Notes under the pieces: model-generated
What the model was told of the DNA's origin: nothing
Databases searched by the model: none
What the model saw: the letters and a program-made list of their open reading frames with translations, nothing else
From: an uncultured Mordavella sp.
GTDB lineage: Bacteria; Bacillota; Clostridia; Lachnospirales; Lachnospiraceae
Length of the DNA stretch: 47,951 nucleotides
Direction: 5' to 3'
NCBI GenBank assembly: GCA_902406105.1
Contig: CABPCP010000016.1
Location: 1-47,951, forward strand
Shown: in pieces, positions 9,155 through 17,454 of the stretch
Numbering within the stretch: position 1 is the stretch's first letter
Layout: the number at the start of each line of letters is the position of its first letter
Made by a program: the position numbers and the translations under genes

Positions 9155-9682
9155 TTACACCTCCTTAAAATTCTTAAACACATCGCGGATAACTGACATT
9201 CTAGGGTCAAGACCTGTGTCTTCACAGTCACAAGTCCCCTCATTCAGGTTTTGACCACATACGCTGCAAATCCCCTTACAGTCTTCGCCGCACAGAATCT
9301 TAGTCGGCCATCCTATGAGAATCTCATTGCAGACCATCTGGTCTACATCGAGCGTATATCCGTCAATATAATTTGCTTCGTCAAAATCTTCCGTCTGGCT
9401 TCCATCCGGTTCGTCCAAATCTACATTTTTGGTAAAATCAAGCGTAAGCGGTGTCTCCACTGGTGCCAAACACCGATCACAGGCTGTTTCAAACAGAAGA
9501 TCTGCTTTTCCTGTGATCCGAATCTTCCGCTCTTTCACATATTCCACCGTGATAGACAAAGGACTTTTCCTAATAATAGGGAAAGCTCCCTGTGAAAATT
9601 GAAATTTCTCTATCTCGATCGGCACGTCCCTTTCAATGGACTCATGCTGCTCAGACAGAACATTTGACAGGTCTAACAACAT
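9155..9682 (-). CDS. yceD: YceD/DUF177 family protein (23S rRNA accumulation factor)
   Basis: This 175-residue member of the YceD/DUF177 family is almost always found just upstream of rpmF. E. coli YceD affects 23S rRNA accumulation, but the biochemical role is not firmly known. The N-terminal half is beta-rich. The central CDRCL pair and the C-terminal CGEDCKGICSVCGQNLNEG segment make a probable zinc ribbon typical of the Firmicute form. It has a consensus promoter upstream and ends at the rpmF ribosome site. Confidence 0.9.
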   Translation of the reverse strand: MLLDLSNVLSEQHESIERDVPIEIEKFQFSQGAFPIIRKSPLSITVEYVKERKIRITGKADLLFETACDRCLAPVETPLTLDFTKNVDLDEPDGSQTEDFDEANYIDGYTLDVDQMVCNEILIGWPTKILCGEDCKGICSVCGQNLNEGTCDCEDTGLDPRMSVIRDVFKNFKEV

Positions 9683-9711
9683 AGATAATTACTCCTATCC
9701 ACACCTAAACT

Positions 9712-9739
9712 ATTATATCACGAAAAATAAGTTTGTCAA
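9712..9739 (-). promoter_or_regulatory. sigma-A promoter of yceD-rpmF
   Basis: Minus-strand TTGACA (9739-9734) and TATAAT (9717-9712), both perfect consensus, with 16-base spacing. The start of transcription would be near 9705, about 22 bases before the yceD ATG. No clear terminator for ackA lies between 9740 and 9793. Confidence 0.85.
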
Positions 9740-9793
9740 CCAAAACCCGCAAAATTACTGATTATTTCTCTTTCTTCAAAAGCAGCGTTCTAC

Positions 9794-10984
9794 TTATACC
9801 AGGGCCACCGTCTCACGAGCAATAGCAAGTTCTTCGTTGGTAGGGATCACAGCAACCTTCACTTTGGAATCCGATGTAGAGATCACCTGGTCTTCTCCCC
9901 GCTTCTGATTTGCCTCTTCATCCACCGAAATTCCCAGATACCCAAGGTAGGAAAGGACCATCCTGCGGACTGTTCCTGAGTTTTCACCGATTCCGGCTGT
10001 AAACGCGATGGCGTCAACTCCATTCATGGCCGCCACATAAGAACCAATGTATTTCGCTACCCGGTAGCAGAACACTTCCATTGCCGCTTTCGCGTATTTA
10101 TTCCCGTTATTCATGCCCTCTTCCAGATCCCGGAAGTCGCTGGATAAATTCTTGGAAAGGCCAAGCACGCCGGATTTTTTATTCAATACATTCATTACTC
10201 CCGCAATATCCAGATCTTCTTTCTTTGCGATATATTCCATAATGGCGGGATCCATGTCGCCGGAACGGGTTCCCATCACCAGACCTTCCAGAGGAGTCAG
10301 TCCCATAGAAGTATCTACACATTTTCCGTTCTCCACCGCGCTGATGGAAGCGCCGTTTCCAAGATGCGCCACAATGATCTTAGAATCATTCAGATCCAGT
10401 CCCAGGAATTCTGCCGCGTGTTTGGAGACAAAACTGTGGCTTGTCCCGTGGAAACCGTAGCGTCTTACCGCGTACTTCTCATAATACTCATAGGGAAGCC
10501 CGTAAAGATAAGCTTTCTCCGGCATGGTCTGATGGAAGGCCGTGTCAAATACAGCAACCATCGGTGTGCCAGGCATCAGTTTCTGACACGCGTTGATGCC
10601 GATCAGATTGGCAGGATTGTGAAGCGGCGCAAGGTCGTTGCATTCTTCGATGGCTTTCAGGACTTCGTCTGTGATCACAACAGAATTTGCAAACTTCTCT
10701 CCTCCATGTACTACGCGATGGCCCACCGCGCCGATCTCATCTAAGCTCTTTACAACGCCTGTTTTATCGTTGGTCAGGGCTTCGATCACGAACTGGATCG
10801 CCTCCGTATGGGTAGGCATAGCTTTGTCAGATACTTCCTTCTCTCCGCCTTCCGGCTGATAGGTGAGACGCCCGTCGATGCCGATCCGCTCACACAGACC
10901 TTTTGCCAGTACTTCCTCAGACTCTGAATTGATCAGCTGGAACTTCAATGATGAACTTCCGCAATTGATAACTAATACATTCAT
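9794..10984 (-). CDS. ackA: Acetate kinase
   Basis: Converts acetyl phosphate and ADP to acetate and ATP, the energy-yielding end of acetate fermentation. The 396-residue ASKHA-fold kinase starts with [17 protein letters not shown] (phosphate-1 loop). It has [10 protein letters not shown], the HLGNGASI and GTRSGDMDP nucleotide-binding blocks, and FTAGIGEN near the C-terminus, all diagnostic of AckA. It follows pta by 35 bases without a promoter, so pta-ackA is one operon. Confidence 0.98.
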   Translation of the reverse strand: MNVLVINCGSSSLKFQLINSESEEVLAKGLCERIGIDGRLTYQPEGGEKEVSDKAMPTHTEAIQFVIEALTNDKTGVVKSLDEIGAVGHRVVHGGEKFANSVVITDEVLKAIEECNDLAPLHNPANLIGINACQKLMPGTPMVAVFDTAFHQTMPEKAYLYGLPYEYYEKYAVRRYGFHGTSHSFVSKHAAEFLGLDLNDSKIIVAHLGNGASISAVENGKCVDTSMGLTPLEGLVMGTRSGDMDPAIMEYIAKKEDLDIAGVMNVLNKKSGVLGLSKNLSSDFRDLEEGMNNGNKYAKAAMEVFCYRVAKYIGSYVAAMNGVDAIAFTAGIGENSGTVRRMVLSYLGYLGISVDEEANQKRGEDQVISTSDSKVKVAVIPTNEELAIARETVALV

Positions 10985-11019
10985 TTGTTTTCCCTCTCTT
11001 TTATATTACTTACTTTTCT

Positions 11020-12021
11020 TTATTCTTCTGCCATTGCCTGTACTGCCGTGATCGCTACCACACCTTCAATATCTTTGGCGCTGCAGCCGCGGGATAAGTC
11101 GTTGACCGGAGCCGCGATTCCCTGGGTCAGCGGACCGTAAGCCTCTGCTTTCGCCAGTCTCTGAGCCAGCTTGTAACCGATATTTCCCGCATCCAGATCT
11201 GGGAATACCAGTACGTTCGCTTTGCCTGCCACCGGACTTCCCGGTGCTTTTGAAGCGCCCACTTCTGGTACGATCGCCGCGTCAAGCTGGAACTCTCCAT
11301 CCAGCTGAAGGCCTTCCGGCGCGTTCTCTTTCGCGATACGGGTTGCCTCTACCACTTTGTCCACATCCGGGTGTTTTGCGCTTCCCTTGGTGGAGTGTGA
11401 CAGCATTGCCACGATCGGTTCCTTGCCTGTCAGGAGACGGAAAGAGTCCGCGGAAGAAAGGGCGATCGCCGCCAGCTTCTCCGGATCCGGATTCTGCTCC
11501 AGTCCGGAATCCGCAAAGATAAAAGTTCCGTCAGCGCCCATGTCGCAGTCTGGAACTACGATCACGAAAAATGCGGATACCAGCTTTGTTCCTGGCTTTG
11601 TCTTCAGAATCTGGAGACAGGGGCGAAGGGTGTCTGCCGTAGAATGGCACGCTCCAGAAACCATTCCGTCCGCATCCTTCATCTTGACCATCATGACTCC
11701 GTAGTAAAGGTAATTCGTCAAAAGAAGCTCTCTTGCCTGTTCCTCAGTCATTCCTTTCTTCTGGCGCAGCTCTACTAATTTCGCGATATATCCTTCTGTT
11801 TTCTCAGAAGTCGCAGGATCTACGATAGTCGCTCCGCTGATATCAAAATCTCCTTTGTTTTTCGCGATCTCTTCTTCGCTTCCCACAAGGATCAGGTTCG
11901 CCGTCCCTTCCTTAAGAACGGCCTCTGCCGCCTCGTAAGTCCTGATATCCTCCGTCTCAGGAAGCACGATCGTCTTTTTACAGGTTTTCGCCTTTGCTTT
12001 GATTTCATCTATAAATCCCAT
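11020..12021 (-). CDS. pta: Phosphate acetyltransferase
   Basis: Transfers the acetyl group of acetyl-CoA to phosphate, feeding AckA. At 333 residues this is the short, single-domain form without the N-terminal regulatory domains of the E. coli enzyme. Typical blocks are DGMVSGACHSTADTLRP, IFADSGLEQNPDPE, AMLSHSTKGS, QLDAAIVPEVGASKAPGS and NVLVFPDLDAGNIGYK. The ATG at 12021 has AAAGGAG ahead of it. The promoter overlaps the terminator of the upstream catabolic operon. Confidence 0.97.
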   Translation of the reverse strand: MGFIDEIKAKAKTCKKTIVLPETEDIRTYEAAEAVLKEGTANLILVGSEEEIAKNKGDFDISGATIVDPATSEKTEGYIAKLVELRQKKGMTEEQARELLLTNYLYYGVMMVKMKDADGMVSGACHSTADTLRPCLQILKTKPGTKLVSAFFVIVVPDCDMGADGTFIFADSGLEQNPDPEKLAAIALSSADSFRLLTGKEPIVAMLSHSTKGSAKHPDVDKVVEATRIAKENAPEGLQLDGEFQLDAAIVPEVGASKAPGSPVAGKANVLVFPDLDAGNIGYKLAQRLAKAEAYGPLTQGIAAPVNDLSRGCSAKDIEGVVAITAVQAMAEE

Positions 12022-12058
12022 GATTATAGACTCCTTTCCATTTTTTCTCAGTATTTTT

Positions 12059-12088
12059 ATTATAATACAAAGAGACCTTGAAAAACAA
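12059..12088 (-). promoter_or_regulatory. Candidate pta-ackA promoter
   Basis: Minus-strand TATAAT (12064-12059) is perfect. An 18-base spacer separates it from TTGTTT (12088-12083), which lies in the loop and right arm of the terminator hairpin of the preceding operon. This compact arrangement leaves no other room for a pta promoter. Confidence 0.55.
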
Positions 12089-12096
12089 GGTCTCTT
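12065..12096 (-). terminator. Terminator of the DoeA-like catabolic operon
   Basis: An 11-bp perfect stem AAGAGACCTTG (12070-12080) pairs with 12086-12096 across a five-base loop. On the minus strand it is followed by a short T-rich stretch (TTGTATTAT). It separates the aldehyde dehydrogenase gene from pta. The T-run is weak, so some read-through is possible. Confidence 0.7.
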
Positions 12097-12126
12097 CTTG
12101 GAATCTTATGTGCATTTTTCTGTACA

Positions 12127-13551
12127 TCAGCGCCGCTCTCCCCTTGGCGTATAGATGGATTTCACTTCCAAAAATTCCTCAAATCCTTCCACGCCGCCTT
12201 CTCTTCCTAATCCTGACTGCTTGTACCCGCCAAAAGGCGCTCTGACATCCCACTCGCCATCGTTGACATAAATCGTTCCTGTCTTGATCCTCCTGGCCAC
12301 CTTCTGTGCCAGCTCTTCCGGGCCAAACACCGCTCCGCCAAGTCCATAGATACTGTCGTTCGCCTTTTCTACGGCCTCATCCACTGTTTTGTAAGTCGAT
12401 ACGCATAGTACCGGGCCAAAGATCTCTTCCTTTTCAATCCTCATGTCCTGGGTTACGTCTGAAAATACCACCGGTTTTACATAGTAGCCTTCTGTCTGCC
12501 CGTCCGGAACCTCTCCGACGATCATTCTCGCCCCTTCCTTGACTCCAAGTTCAATATAACCTTTTACTTTGTCATATTGTTTCTGACTGGAAAGAGGTCC
12601 GATATCTACCGTCCAGTCGGTGGGATTTCCAACTGCATAGCCGGAAGACTGTCGGATGATAATATCCTCCACTGATTTTAGGTCCTCCTCCTGCACCAAA
12701 AGACGGGTCGTCGCATTGCAGGTCTGCCCGGAATTCAGAAACACTGTGTCAAGAGTGGCCTTCACGCCCAATTCATAGTCTCCTCCCGGCAATAAAACGG
12801 TCGCTGATTTCCCGCCAAGCTCCAACGCCAGCTTTTTGATGTTCGCAAGCCCCATTCTTGCGACCTCTCGTCCCGCGTCTGTCGAGCCTGTAAAAGAAAT
12901 CATGTCCACTTCTGGATGAGAAGCCAGAACATTCCCCACTTCTGCTCCTTTCCCCGTGACCATATTGTATACGCCTGCCGGATATCCCGCCGCATCAATG
13001 AGTTCTGTCAGAATGTAAGCAGTCAGCGGTGTCATTTGACTTGGCTTGAGGATTACACAGTTCCCGGCAAGAAGTGCCGGAACTACTTTTTTTACAATCT
13101 GCTCCAGCGGGAAATTCCAGGGGGTAAGGCCTCCGACCACGCCCACCGGCTCCCTGCGGACCACAGAATTTTCTAACCGCTTTTCATACTCATAGTTTCT
13201 GGCTGTCAGGATATAGTTTTCCGCCTCCAGGATAAATGGATCCACATGCACGTCCCGCGACACTTTATAGGGGCTTCCGAGCTCTTTTGTCACCGTCTCG
13301 ATCAATTCATCTCTGCGCGCCTTCAAGCCTTGAACAACGCTCTCCATCAGCCGGATTCTCTCTTCGACCGGCACCTCCTGCCAAGTCTCAAAAGCTTTCC
13401 TGGCGGCGCGCACCGCCCGTTCCACATCTTCTCGGTCTCCTCTTGGAACTTTTTCAATGATTTCTCTTGTATAAGGATTCTCAATCTCAATATATTGACC
13501 GGAGTTTCCATCCACAAATTCCCCGTTAATATATAATTTCTTGATCTCCAT
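12127..13551 (-). CDS. NAD(P)-dependent aldehyde dehydrogenase
   Basis: Oxidises an aldehyde to the acid with NAD(P)+. The 474-residue chain has all catalytic features: the oxyanion-hole Asn146 in TPWNFP, the general base Glu244 in LALELGGKSA, the nucleophile Cys278 in NSGQTCNATTR, and the C-terminal APFGGYKQSGLGREGG. It is complete and probably active. It is the last gene of a five-gene run and starts 13 bases after the M20 amidohydrolase. That context suggests it removes an aldehyde made by the pathway, for example by the SHMT-like lyase or from a diamino acid. The exact substrate cannot be read from sequence. Confidence 0.93.
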   Translation of the reverse strand: MEIKKLYINGEFVDGNSGQYIEIENPYTREIIEKVPRGDREDVERAVRAARKAFETWQEVPVEERIRLMESVVQGLKARRDELIETVTKELGSPYKVSRDVHVDPFILEAENYILTARNYEYEKRLENSVVRREPVGVVGGLTPWNFPLEQIVKKVVPALLAGNCVILKPSQMTPLTAYILTELIDAAGYPAGVYNMVTGKGAEVGNVLASHPEVDMISFTGSTDAGREVARMGLANIKKLALELGGKSATVLLPGGDYELGVKATLDTVFLNSGQTCNATTRLLVQEEDLKSVEDIIIRQSSGYAVGNPTDWTVDIGPLSSQKQYDKVKGYIELGVKEGARMIVGEVPDGQTEGYYVKPVVFSDVTQDMRIEKEEIFGPVLCVSTYKTVDEAVEKANDSIYGLGGAVFGPEELAQKVARRIKTGTIYVNDGEWDVRAPFGGYKQSGLGREGGVEGFEEFLEVKSIYTPRGERR

Positions 13552-13564
13552 GACTTACTCCTTT

Positions 13565-14740
13565 CTAGCTTCTCAAATAATCCAACGCAGAACGTACATG
13601 CATTTCCACTCCAGTCTTCATCACCTCTTCGTCAACGTTAAACTTAGGATGGTGATGAGGATAACAAGTATCTTTTTCAACGTTTCCGCTTCCCAAAAAG
13701 TAGAACACCCCTGGAACCTTCCTGGTAAATTCTGCGAAATCCTCTCCTGCGATATACGAATATCGAACTACGTCCTTTGCTTCCACAACCCTCGCCGCAG
13801 TCTTCCGCAGATTTTCTGCCAACAACGCATCATTTATGACCGCCGGGCTGTCATCCCCGCTGTATTCAATCTGGTACTCTGTAGAAGAGGCCTGGCAGAC
13901 TCCTTGTACAATCTTCTCGAATTTCTCCTTCAGCCGTTTCTTGCCACTTTCTTCATCTGCATACAAGAAACGCATCGTTCCCTCCAGTACAGCCTTATCC
14001 GGAATCACATTGCTAGCTGTTCCAGCCGCAAACCTTCCCACCATGATTACCGTAGGTTCCCTGGGGTCCATCTCCCTTGTCTGAATTTGCTGAACAGCCT
14101 GCACAATACTGCACCCTGCAATCACCGGATCAATGGCCGCATAAGGCGCTCCCGTATGTCCGCCTTTTCCATAAACGGTGACTTTAAATTCCTCCAAGGC
14201 CGCCATGACTGCCCCGTCTGAAATTCCGATTTTTCCGCTCTCTAACTGGGACCATATATGCATAGCAAACGCCGCATCCACCTTGGGATTCTCTAAAATC
14301 CCCTCCCGGATCGTATCTCTCGCCGCCGTTCCTTCCTCGTTTGGCTGAAAAAGGAACTTTATATTTCCAGAGATCTCCTCCTGCCGTTCCGCCAGAATCT
14401 TGGCCGCCACAAGAAGCATAGCCGTATGGGCATCGTGTCCACAGGCGTGCATCTTCCCCGCTTCCTCCGATCGGTAATCTACCGTTGTCTCTTCCTCCAC
14501 TGGAAGCGCGTCCATATCGGCCCGAAGAAGAAGCGTTTTTCCAGGCCTGCCCCCTCGGATCAAAGCGGCCACGCCCGTCTTGCAGATTCTTTCCACCTCC
14601 AGACCGCAGGCTTCCAGGTATTTATACACAATATCGGAGGTCCGGTATTCCTCATACCCAAGCTCCGGATGGCGATGCAGGTCTCTTCTCAACGCGATCA
14701 ATTCCGGCTCCAGCTCCAAAACTCTTGTCCTGATTTCCAT
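13565..14740 (-). CDS. M20-family amidohydrolase (N-acyl amino acid deacylase type)
   Basis: Metal-dependent enzyme that splits N-acyl amino acids or similar amides. The M20D signature is intact: RRDLHRHPELGYEE at 18-31, RADMDALPV, metal-site Cys100/His102 in MHACGHDAHTAM, Glu135/136 in QPNEEGTAA, His161 in AMHIWSQ, and a C-terminal HHHPKF segment. A lid/dimerisation domain occupies the middle. The start is the ATG at 14740, eight bases after AAGGAGG that lies near the symporter stop codon. The frame is open further upstream but would overlap the symporter. Next to a DoeA-like hydrolase it is the natural candidate for removing an acyl group after ring opening. This would replace the M14-type DoeB/EutE that is absent. 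Confidence 0.92.
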   Translation of the reverse strand: MEIRTRVLELEPELIALRRDLHRHPELGYEEYRTSDIVYKYLEACGLEVERICKTGVAALIRGGRPGKTLLLRADMDALPVEEETTVDYRSEEAGKMHACGHDAHTAMLLVAAKILAERQEEISGNIKFLFQPNEEGTAARDTIREGILENPKVDAAFAMHIWSQLESGKIGISDGAVMAALEEFKVTVYGKGGHTGAPYAAIDPVIAGCSIVQAVQQIQTREMDPREPTVIMVGRFAAGTASNVIPDKAVLEGTMRFLYADEESGKKRLKEKFEKIVQGVCQASSTEYQIEYSGDDSPAVINDALLAENLRKTAARVVEAKDVVRYSYIAGEDFAEFTRKVPGVFYFLGSGNVEKDTCYPHHHPKFNVDEEVMKTGVEMHVRSALDYLRS

Positions 14741-14753
14741 GTCTCTTTCCTCC

Positions 14754-16217
14754 TTATCCGGCCGCCTGACTTTCTGACATCTCTGTCTCATATTTACTGT
14801 CCGGACATAGATGGCTCAACAAAATTCCACTGAGAATTGTTACCGCAAAAGACATAAACCGTGCGCTCACAATATTTTCTAAAGGTGTGATCATCCAGCC
14901 AATTGTAAAGATCGTCCCAATCAGAATTGACCATGCAATCCCCCTGGCTGAAGACTTCTTGTAAAACAATCCCAGCAGTACAATCGCCGAGAGAACACTT
15001 CCAACGCCTGCGTTCATCCAACTGGTAATGTAATAGATCAGTTTTCCTGACGTCATGGCCACAAAAAGTCCCAGAGCACCTGCGCATAAGATTACGATCC
15101 GAGACAAGCGGACAAGCTGATCGCTGGTCAAATTTTTCCCTAGGGCCTTATGAATAATATCTTCACTTAAAGTTCCTGATACTACCATAATCACAGAGGC
15201 GCAGGTTGACATCATGGCCGCGAAGATCCCCGCGATCAGAATCCCTGCAAGCGGAGCCGGGAAGAGATCCTGGATCATATAAGGCAGTAAGGTTTCCGGA
15301 TCAGCCAAAGCATCGTAGCCATAAAGCGCCACACCCAAGATCCCGATGAAAAAGACTCCTGTGTAGCCGGCGGCAATCCATCCCACCGCCACATTCCTGC
15401 TCGTATTATATTCTTTCACACTCCTCATGGCCATCACACGGGAAGTCAGCTGCGGCTGGCCGCCATAAAAAGTAAAGCACCAGTTCAGATTAGCAAAGAT
15501 CAAAAGGAAGGCCGCCATTCCGTTCACTCCGCCTGTCCAGGAGGAAATATTCGGGCCCGCTTCCAGCAAGGCGGCCGATATGTCAATCCCCTGAGCCTGT
15601 ATTACAAAAAAGGCTGTAATTGGAACCACCACCAGTGTTCCCACCATAAGAATACTCTGAACTACATCTGCCCATACAATCGACATAAATCCCCCCATCG
15701 TAGTGTACAGGACTACTACGATTACCGTAATAAGCATACCATAGGCTGGTTTTAAGCCTGTAACAGTGAGCAGAGTTTTTCCGGCTCCCGAAAACTGTGC
15801 TCCCAGATAGAACATGAAAAAGATTCCTACGTTGATGCTGATAAACCATCGAATCAAGTTGGCCTTCGCCCCAAACTTCATGGCAATATATTCCGTCAAT
15901 GTCAATGCTCCATATTTCTCATTGTCCTGCCGGATCTTCTTGCCAAAAAACAGCCAGAACCCCATTGTGCCCATAGCGGATCCGATCAGCACCCAAGCTC
16001 CCGACACGCCATTTGCATAGACAAACCCTGTCAGTCCCATCAGAAGATATACGGATTCACAAGCCGCTCTCTCGGAAAAAGCAAGCGCCCACCCGGGGAG
16101 TTTATTTCCGCCCAGCATAAATTCTTCCTGAGACAATTTTTTACGGCTGAAATAAACTCCAATCCCAATCATACAAATGCAGTATAATATGATTTCCGCA
16201 ACGATGATCCAACTCAT
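14754..16217 (-). CDS. Sodium:solute symporter (SSS/PutP family)
   Basis: A 487-residue membrane transporter with about 13 predicted transmembrane helices in the LeuT-like SSS fold. It couples sodium entry to uptake of a small organic solute. Family members carry proline, pantothenate, sugars and others, so the substrate is open. The N-terminus (YFSRKKLSQEEFMLGG) and MGGFMSIVWADVVQS match the PutP type. The start is the ATG at 16217 with AAGGAG eight bases ahead. The GTG at 16223 is too close to that site. It follows the DoeA-like gene by 30 bases and would import the pathway substrate. Confidence 0.93.
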   Translation of the reverse strand: MSWIIVAEIILYCICMIGIGVYFSRKKLSQEEFMLGGNKLPGWALAFSERAACESVYLLMGLTGFVYANGVSGAWVLIGSAMGTMGFWLFFGKKIRQDNEKYGALTLTEYIAMKFGAKANLIRWFISINVGIFFMFYLGAQFSGAGKTLLTVTGLKPAYGMLITVIVVVLYTTMGGFMSIVWADVVQSILMVGTLVVVPITAFFVIQAQGIDISAALLEAGPNISSWTGGVNGMAAFLLIFANLNWCFTFYGGQPQLTSRVMAMRSVKEYNTSRNVAVGWIAAGYTGVFFIGILGVALYGYDALADPETLLPYMIQDLFPAPLAGILIAGIFAAMMSTCASVIMVVSGTLSEDIIHKALGKNLTSDQLVRLSRIVILCAGALGLFVAMTSGKLIYYITSWMNAGVGSVLSAIVLLGLFYKKSSARGIAWSILIGTIFTIGWMITPLENIVSARFMSFAVTILSGILLSHLCPDSKYETEMSESQAAG

Positions 16218-16247
16218 CCTCACAACTCCTTCCCTTTTCCGGCCACT

Positions 16248-17438
16248 TTACTTCACCAATAATTTTCGCTCGTAGGAGGTCATCTCCTCGCAGCCGTTCT
16301 CCGTCACACGGAACGTCTGGCTGATATCGACACCAAACTGATCCAGCCATATTCCCGGAATCATGTGGAAGACCATATTGGGCTTCAAAATAGTCTTGTC
16401 CCCAGGCCGCAGACTTGCGGTATGCTCTCCCCAATCCGGCGGGAAGTTCAATCCTGTTGGATAGCCGATTCGAGAATCCTTAATAAATCCGCTCTTAGCA
16501 ATGCTCGCCGCCCACACCCGCTCTACTTCTTCACAGGTTACACCCGGCTTTACCGCCTCCAGTGCTTTGGCAATTCCTTCTGTAACCACCGCGCCCAGCT
16601 CCTTCACCCGCTCCGGAGCATTGCCCAGGATCATCGTTCTCGCCAATGGGCAATGATATCTTTTATAATTGCCAGCAAGCTCCAGGATCACGGTGTCGCC
16701 GTCTTTATAAACCTCGTCAGTCCAACTCAGGTGAGGTGTAGAGGTCCGCACACCCGCAGGCATCAAAGGAATAATCGAAGCATAGTCTCCGCCATACTCT
16801 TCGGTTCCTCTAATGAGAGCTCCATAAACTTCTGCCGCCGCATCGCACTGTCTGACACCAATATCTACCGTCTCGTATGCTTTTGCCATTCCTCGCTCTA
16901 CGATTTTCCCCGCTTTGCGGATCAGTTCTATTTCTTTATCAGATTTTACCAACTTCACCCAGTTCACCAGGTTGTTTCCATCTGCAAATTTAGCATCCGG
17001 GAGGGAGGCCTCCAATCGCTCCTGGCATTTCGCCGTATAATAATAGGCATCCATCTCTGTTCCAATCACTTTTTTATCTGCCTTTTTCCCCCGAATCACA
17101 TCAGCCACAAATTCCATAGGATGTTTGATCAAAGAGTGTACATAATCATCCGTATAAGCGTAAATATTTTCATCATCCAGCCAGGTCGTCAGTCTCGCAG
17201 AGTTGGCATCCTGTCCCCTTCCTATCCACACCGGCTGTTCTTCCGTATCAATGACTATGATACACTGATGTACATAAAAGGACCAGCCGTCAAACCCTGT
17301 CAAATAGCACATATTCGCAGGGTCTGTCACAATCAGGACTTCCATCCCTTTCTTTTGCATACTCTCTTTTACTTTTCGTAACCGCTCTTTAAATTCCGAC
17401 ACTTCAAAGTTTAACCATCTGTCTTTTATCTCTACCAT
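16248..17438 (-). CDS. DoeA/EutD-like ectoine hydrolase (M24, creatinase fold)
   Basis: A 396-residue protein with an N-terminal creatinase domain (about 1-165) and a C-terminal pita-bread domain. Several blocks match what I remember of ectoine hydrolase DoeA/EutD rather than aminopeptidase P: GFDGWSFYVHQ, GRGQDAN, GGDYASIIPLMPAG, YHCPLARTM, RIGYPTGLNFPPDWGEHT. The metal ligands of true M24 peptidases are not conserved: the second Asp position is Pro in YHCPLARTM and the late Glu is missing in FHMIPGIW. This fits a metal-free creatinase-type hydrolase opening a cyclic amidine. The start at 17438 has AGGAGG nine bases ahead, and the frame open to 17507 overlaps the SHMT-like gene. The exact substrate (ectoine, hydroxyectoine or another amidine) is inferred. 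Confidence 0.8.
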   Translation of the reverse strand: MVEIKDRWLNFEVSEFKERLRKVKESMQKKGMEVLIVTDPANMCYLTGFDGWSFYVHQCIIVIDTEEQPVWIGRGQDANSARLTTWLDDENIYAYTDDYVHSLIKHPMEFVADVIRGKKADKKVIGTEMDAYYYTAKCQERLEASLPDAKFADGNNLVNWVKLVKSDKEIELIRKAGKIVERGMAKAYETVDIGVRQCDAAAEVYGALIRGTEEYGGDYASIIPLMPAGVRTSTPHLSWTDEVYKDGDTVILELAGNYKRYHCPLARTMILGNAPERVKELGAVVTEGIAKALEAVKPGVTCEEVERVWAASIAKSGFIKDSRIGYPTGLNFPPDWGEHTASLRPGDKTILKPNMVFHMIPGIWLDQFGVDISQTFRVTENGCEEMTSYERKLLVK

Positions 17439-17454
17439 CTGTTCTTCCTCCTTC

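Noticed and set aside
13541..14221. 226-residue plus-strand ORF
   Set aside because: Antisense to the intact M20 amidohydrolase gene, whose catalytic motifs are complete; the translation is rich in His/Ser/Cys and fits no family.
13565..14740. M20 amidohydrolase as the known ectoine deacetylase DoeB/EutE
   Set aside because: DoeB/EutE belongs to the aspartoacylase/M14-like group; this protein has clear M20 motifs. It may play the same role but is not that family.
16365..17381. 338-residue plus-strand ORF
   Set aside because: Lies fully antisense to the DoeA-like gene; no ribosome site or domain, so it is a composition effect of the opposite strand.
16248..17438. Xaa-Pro aminopeptidase (usual automatic label for M24 proteins)
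   Set aside because: Metal-ligand positions are replaced and several blocks match ectoine hydrolase instead, so a peptidase role is unlikely.
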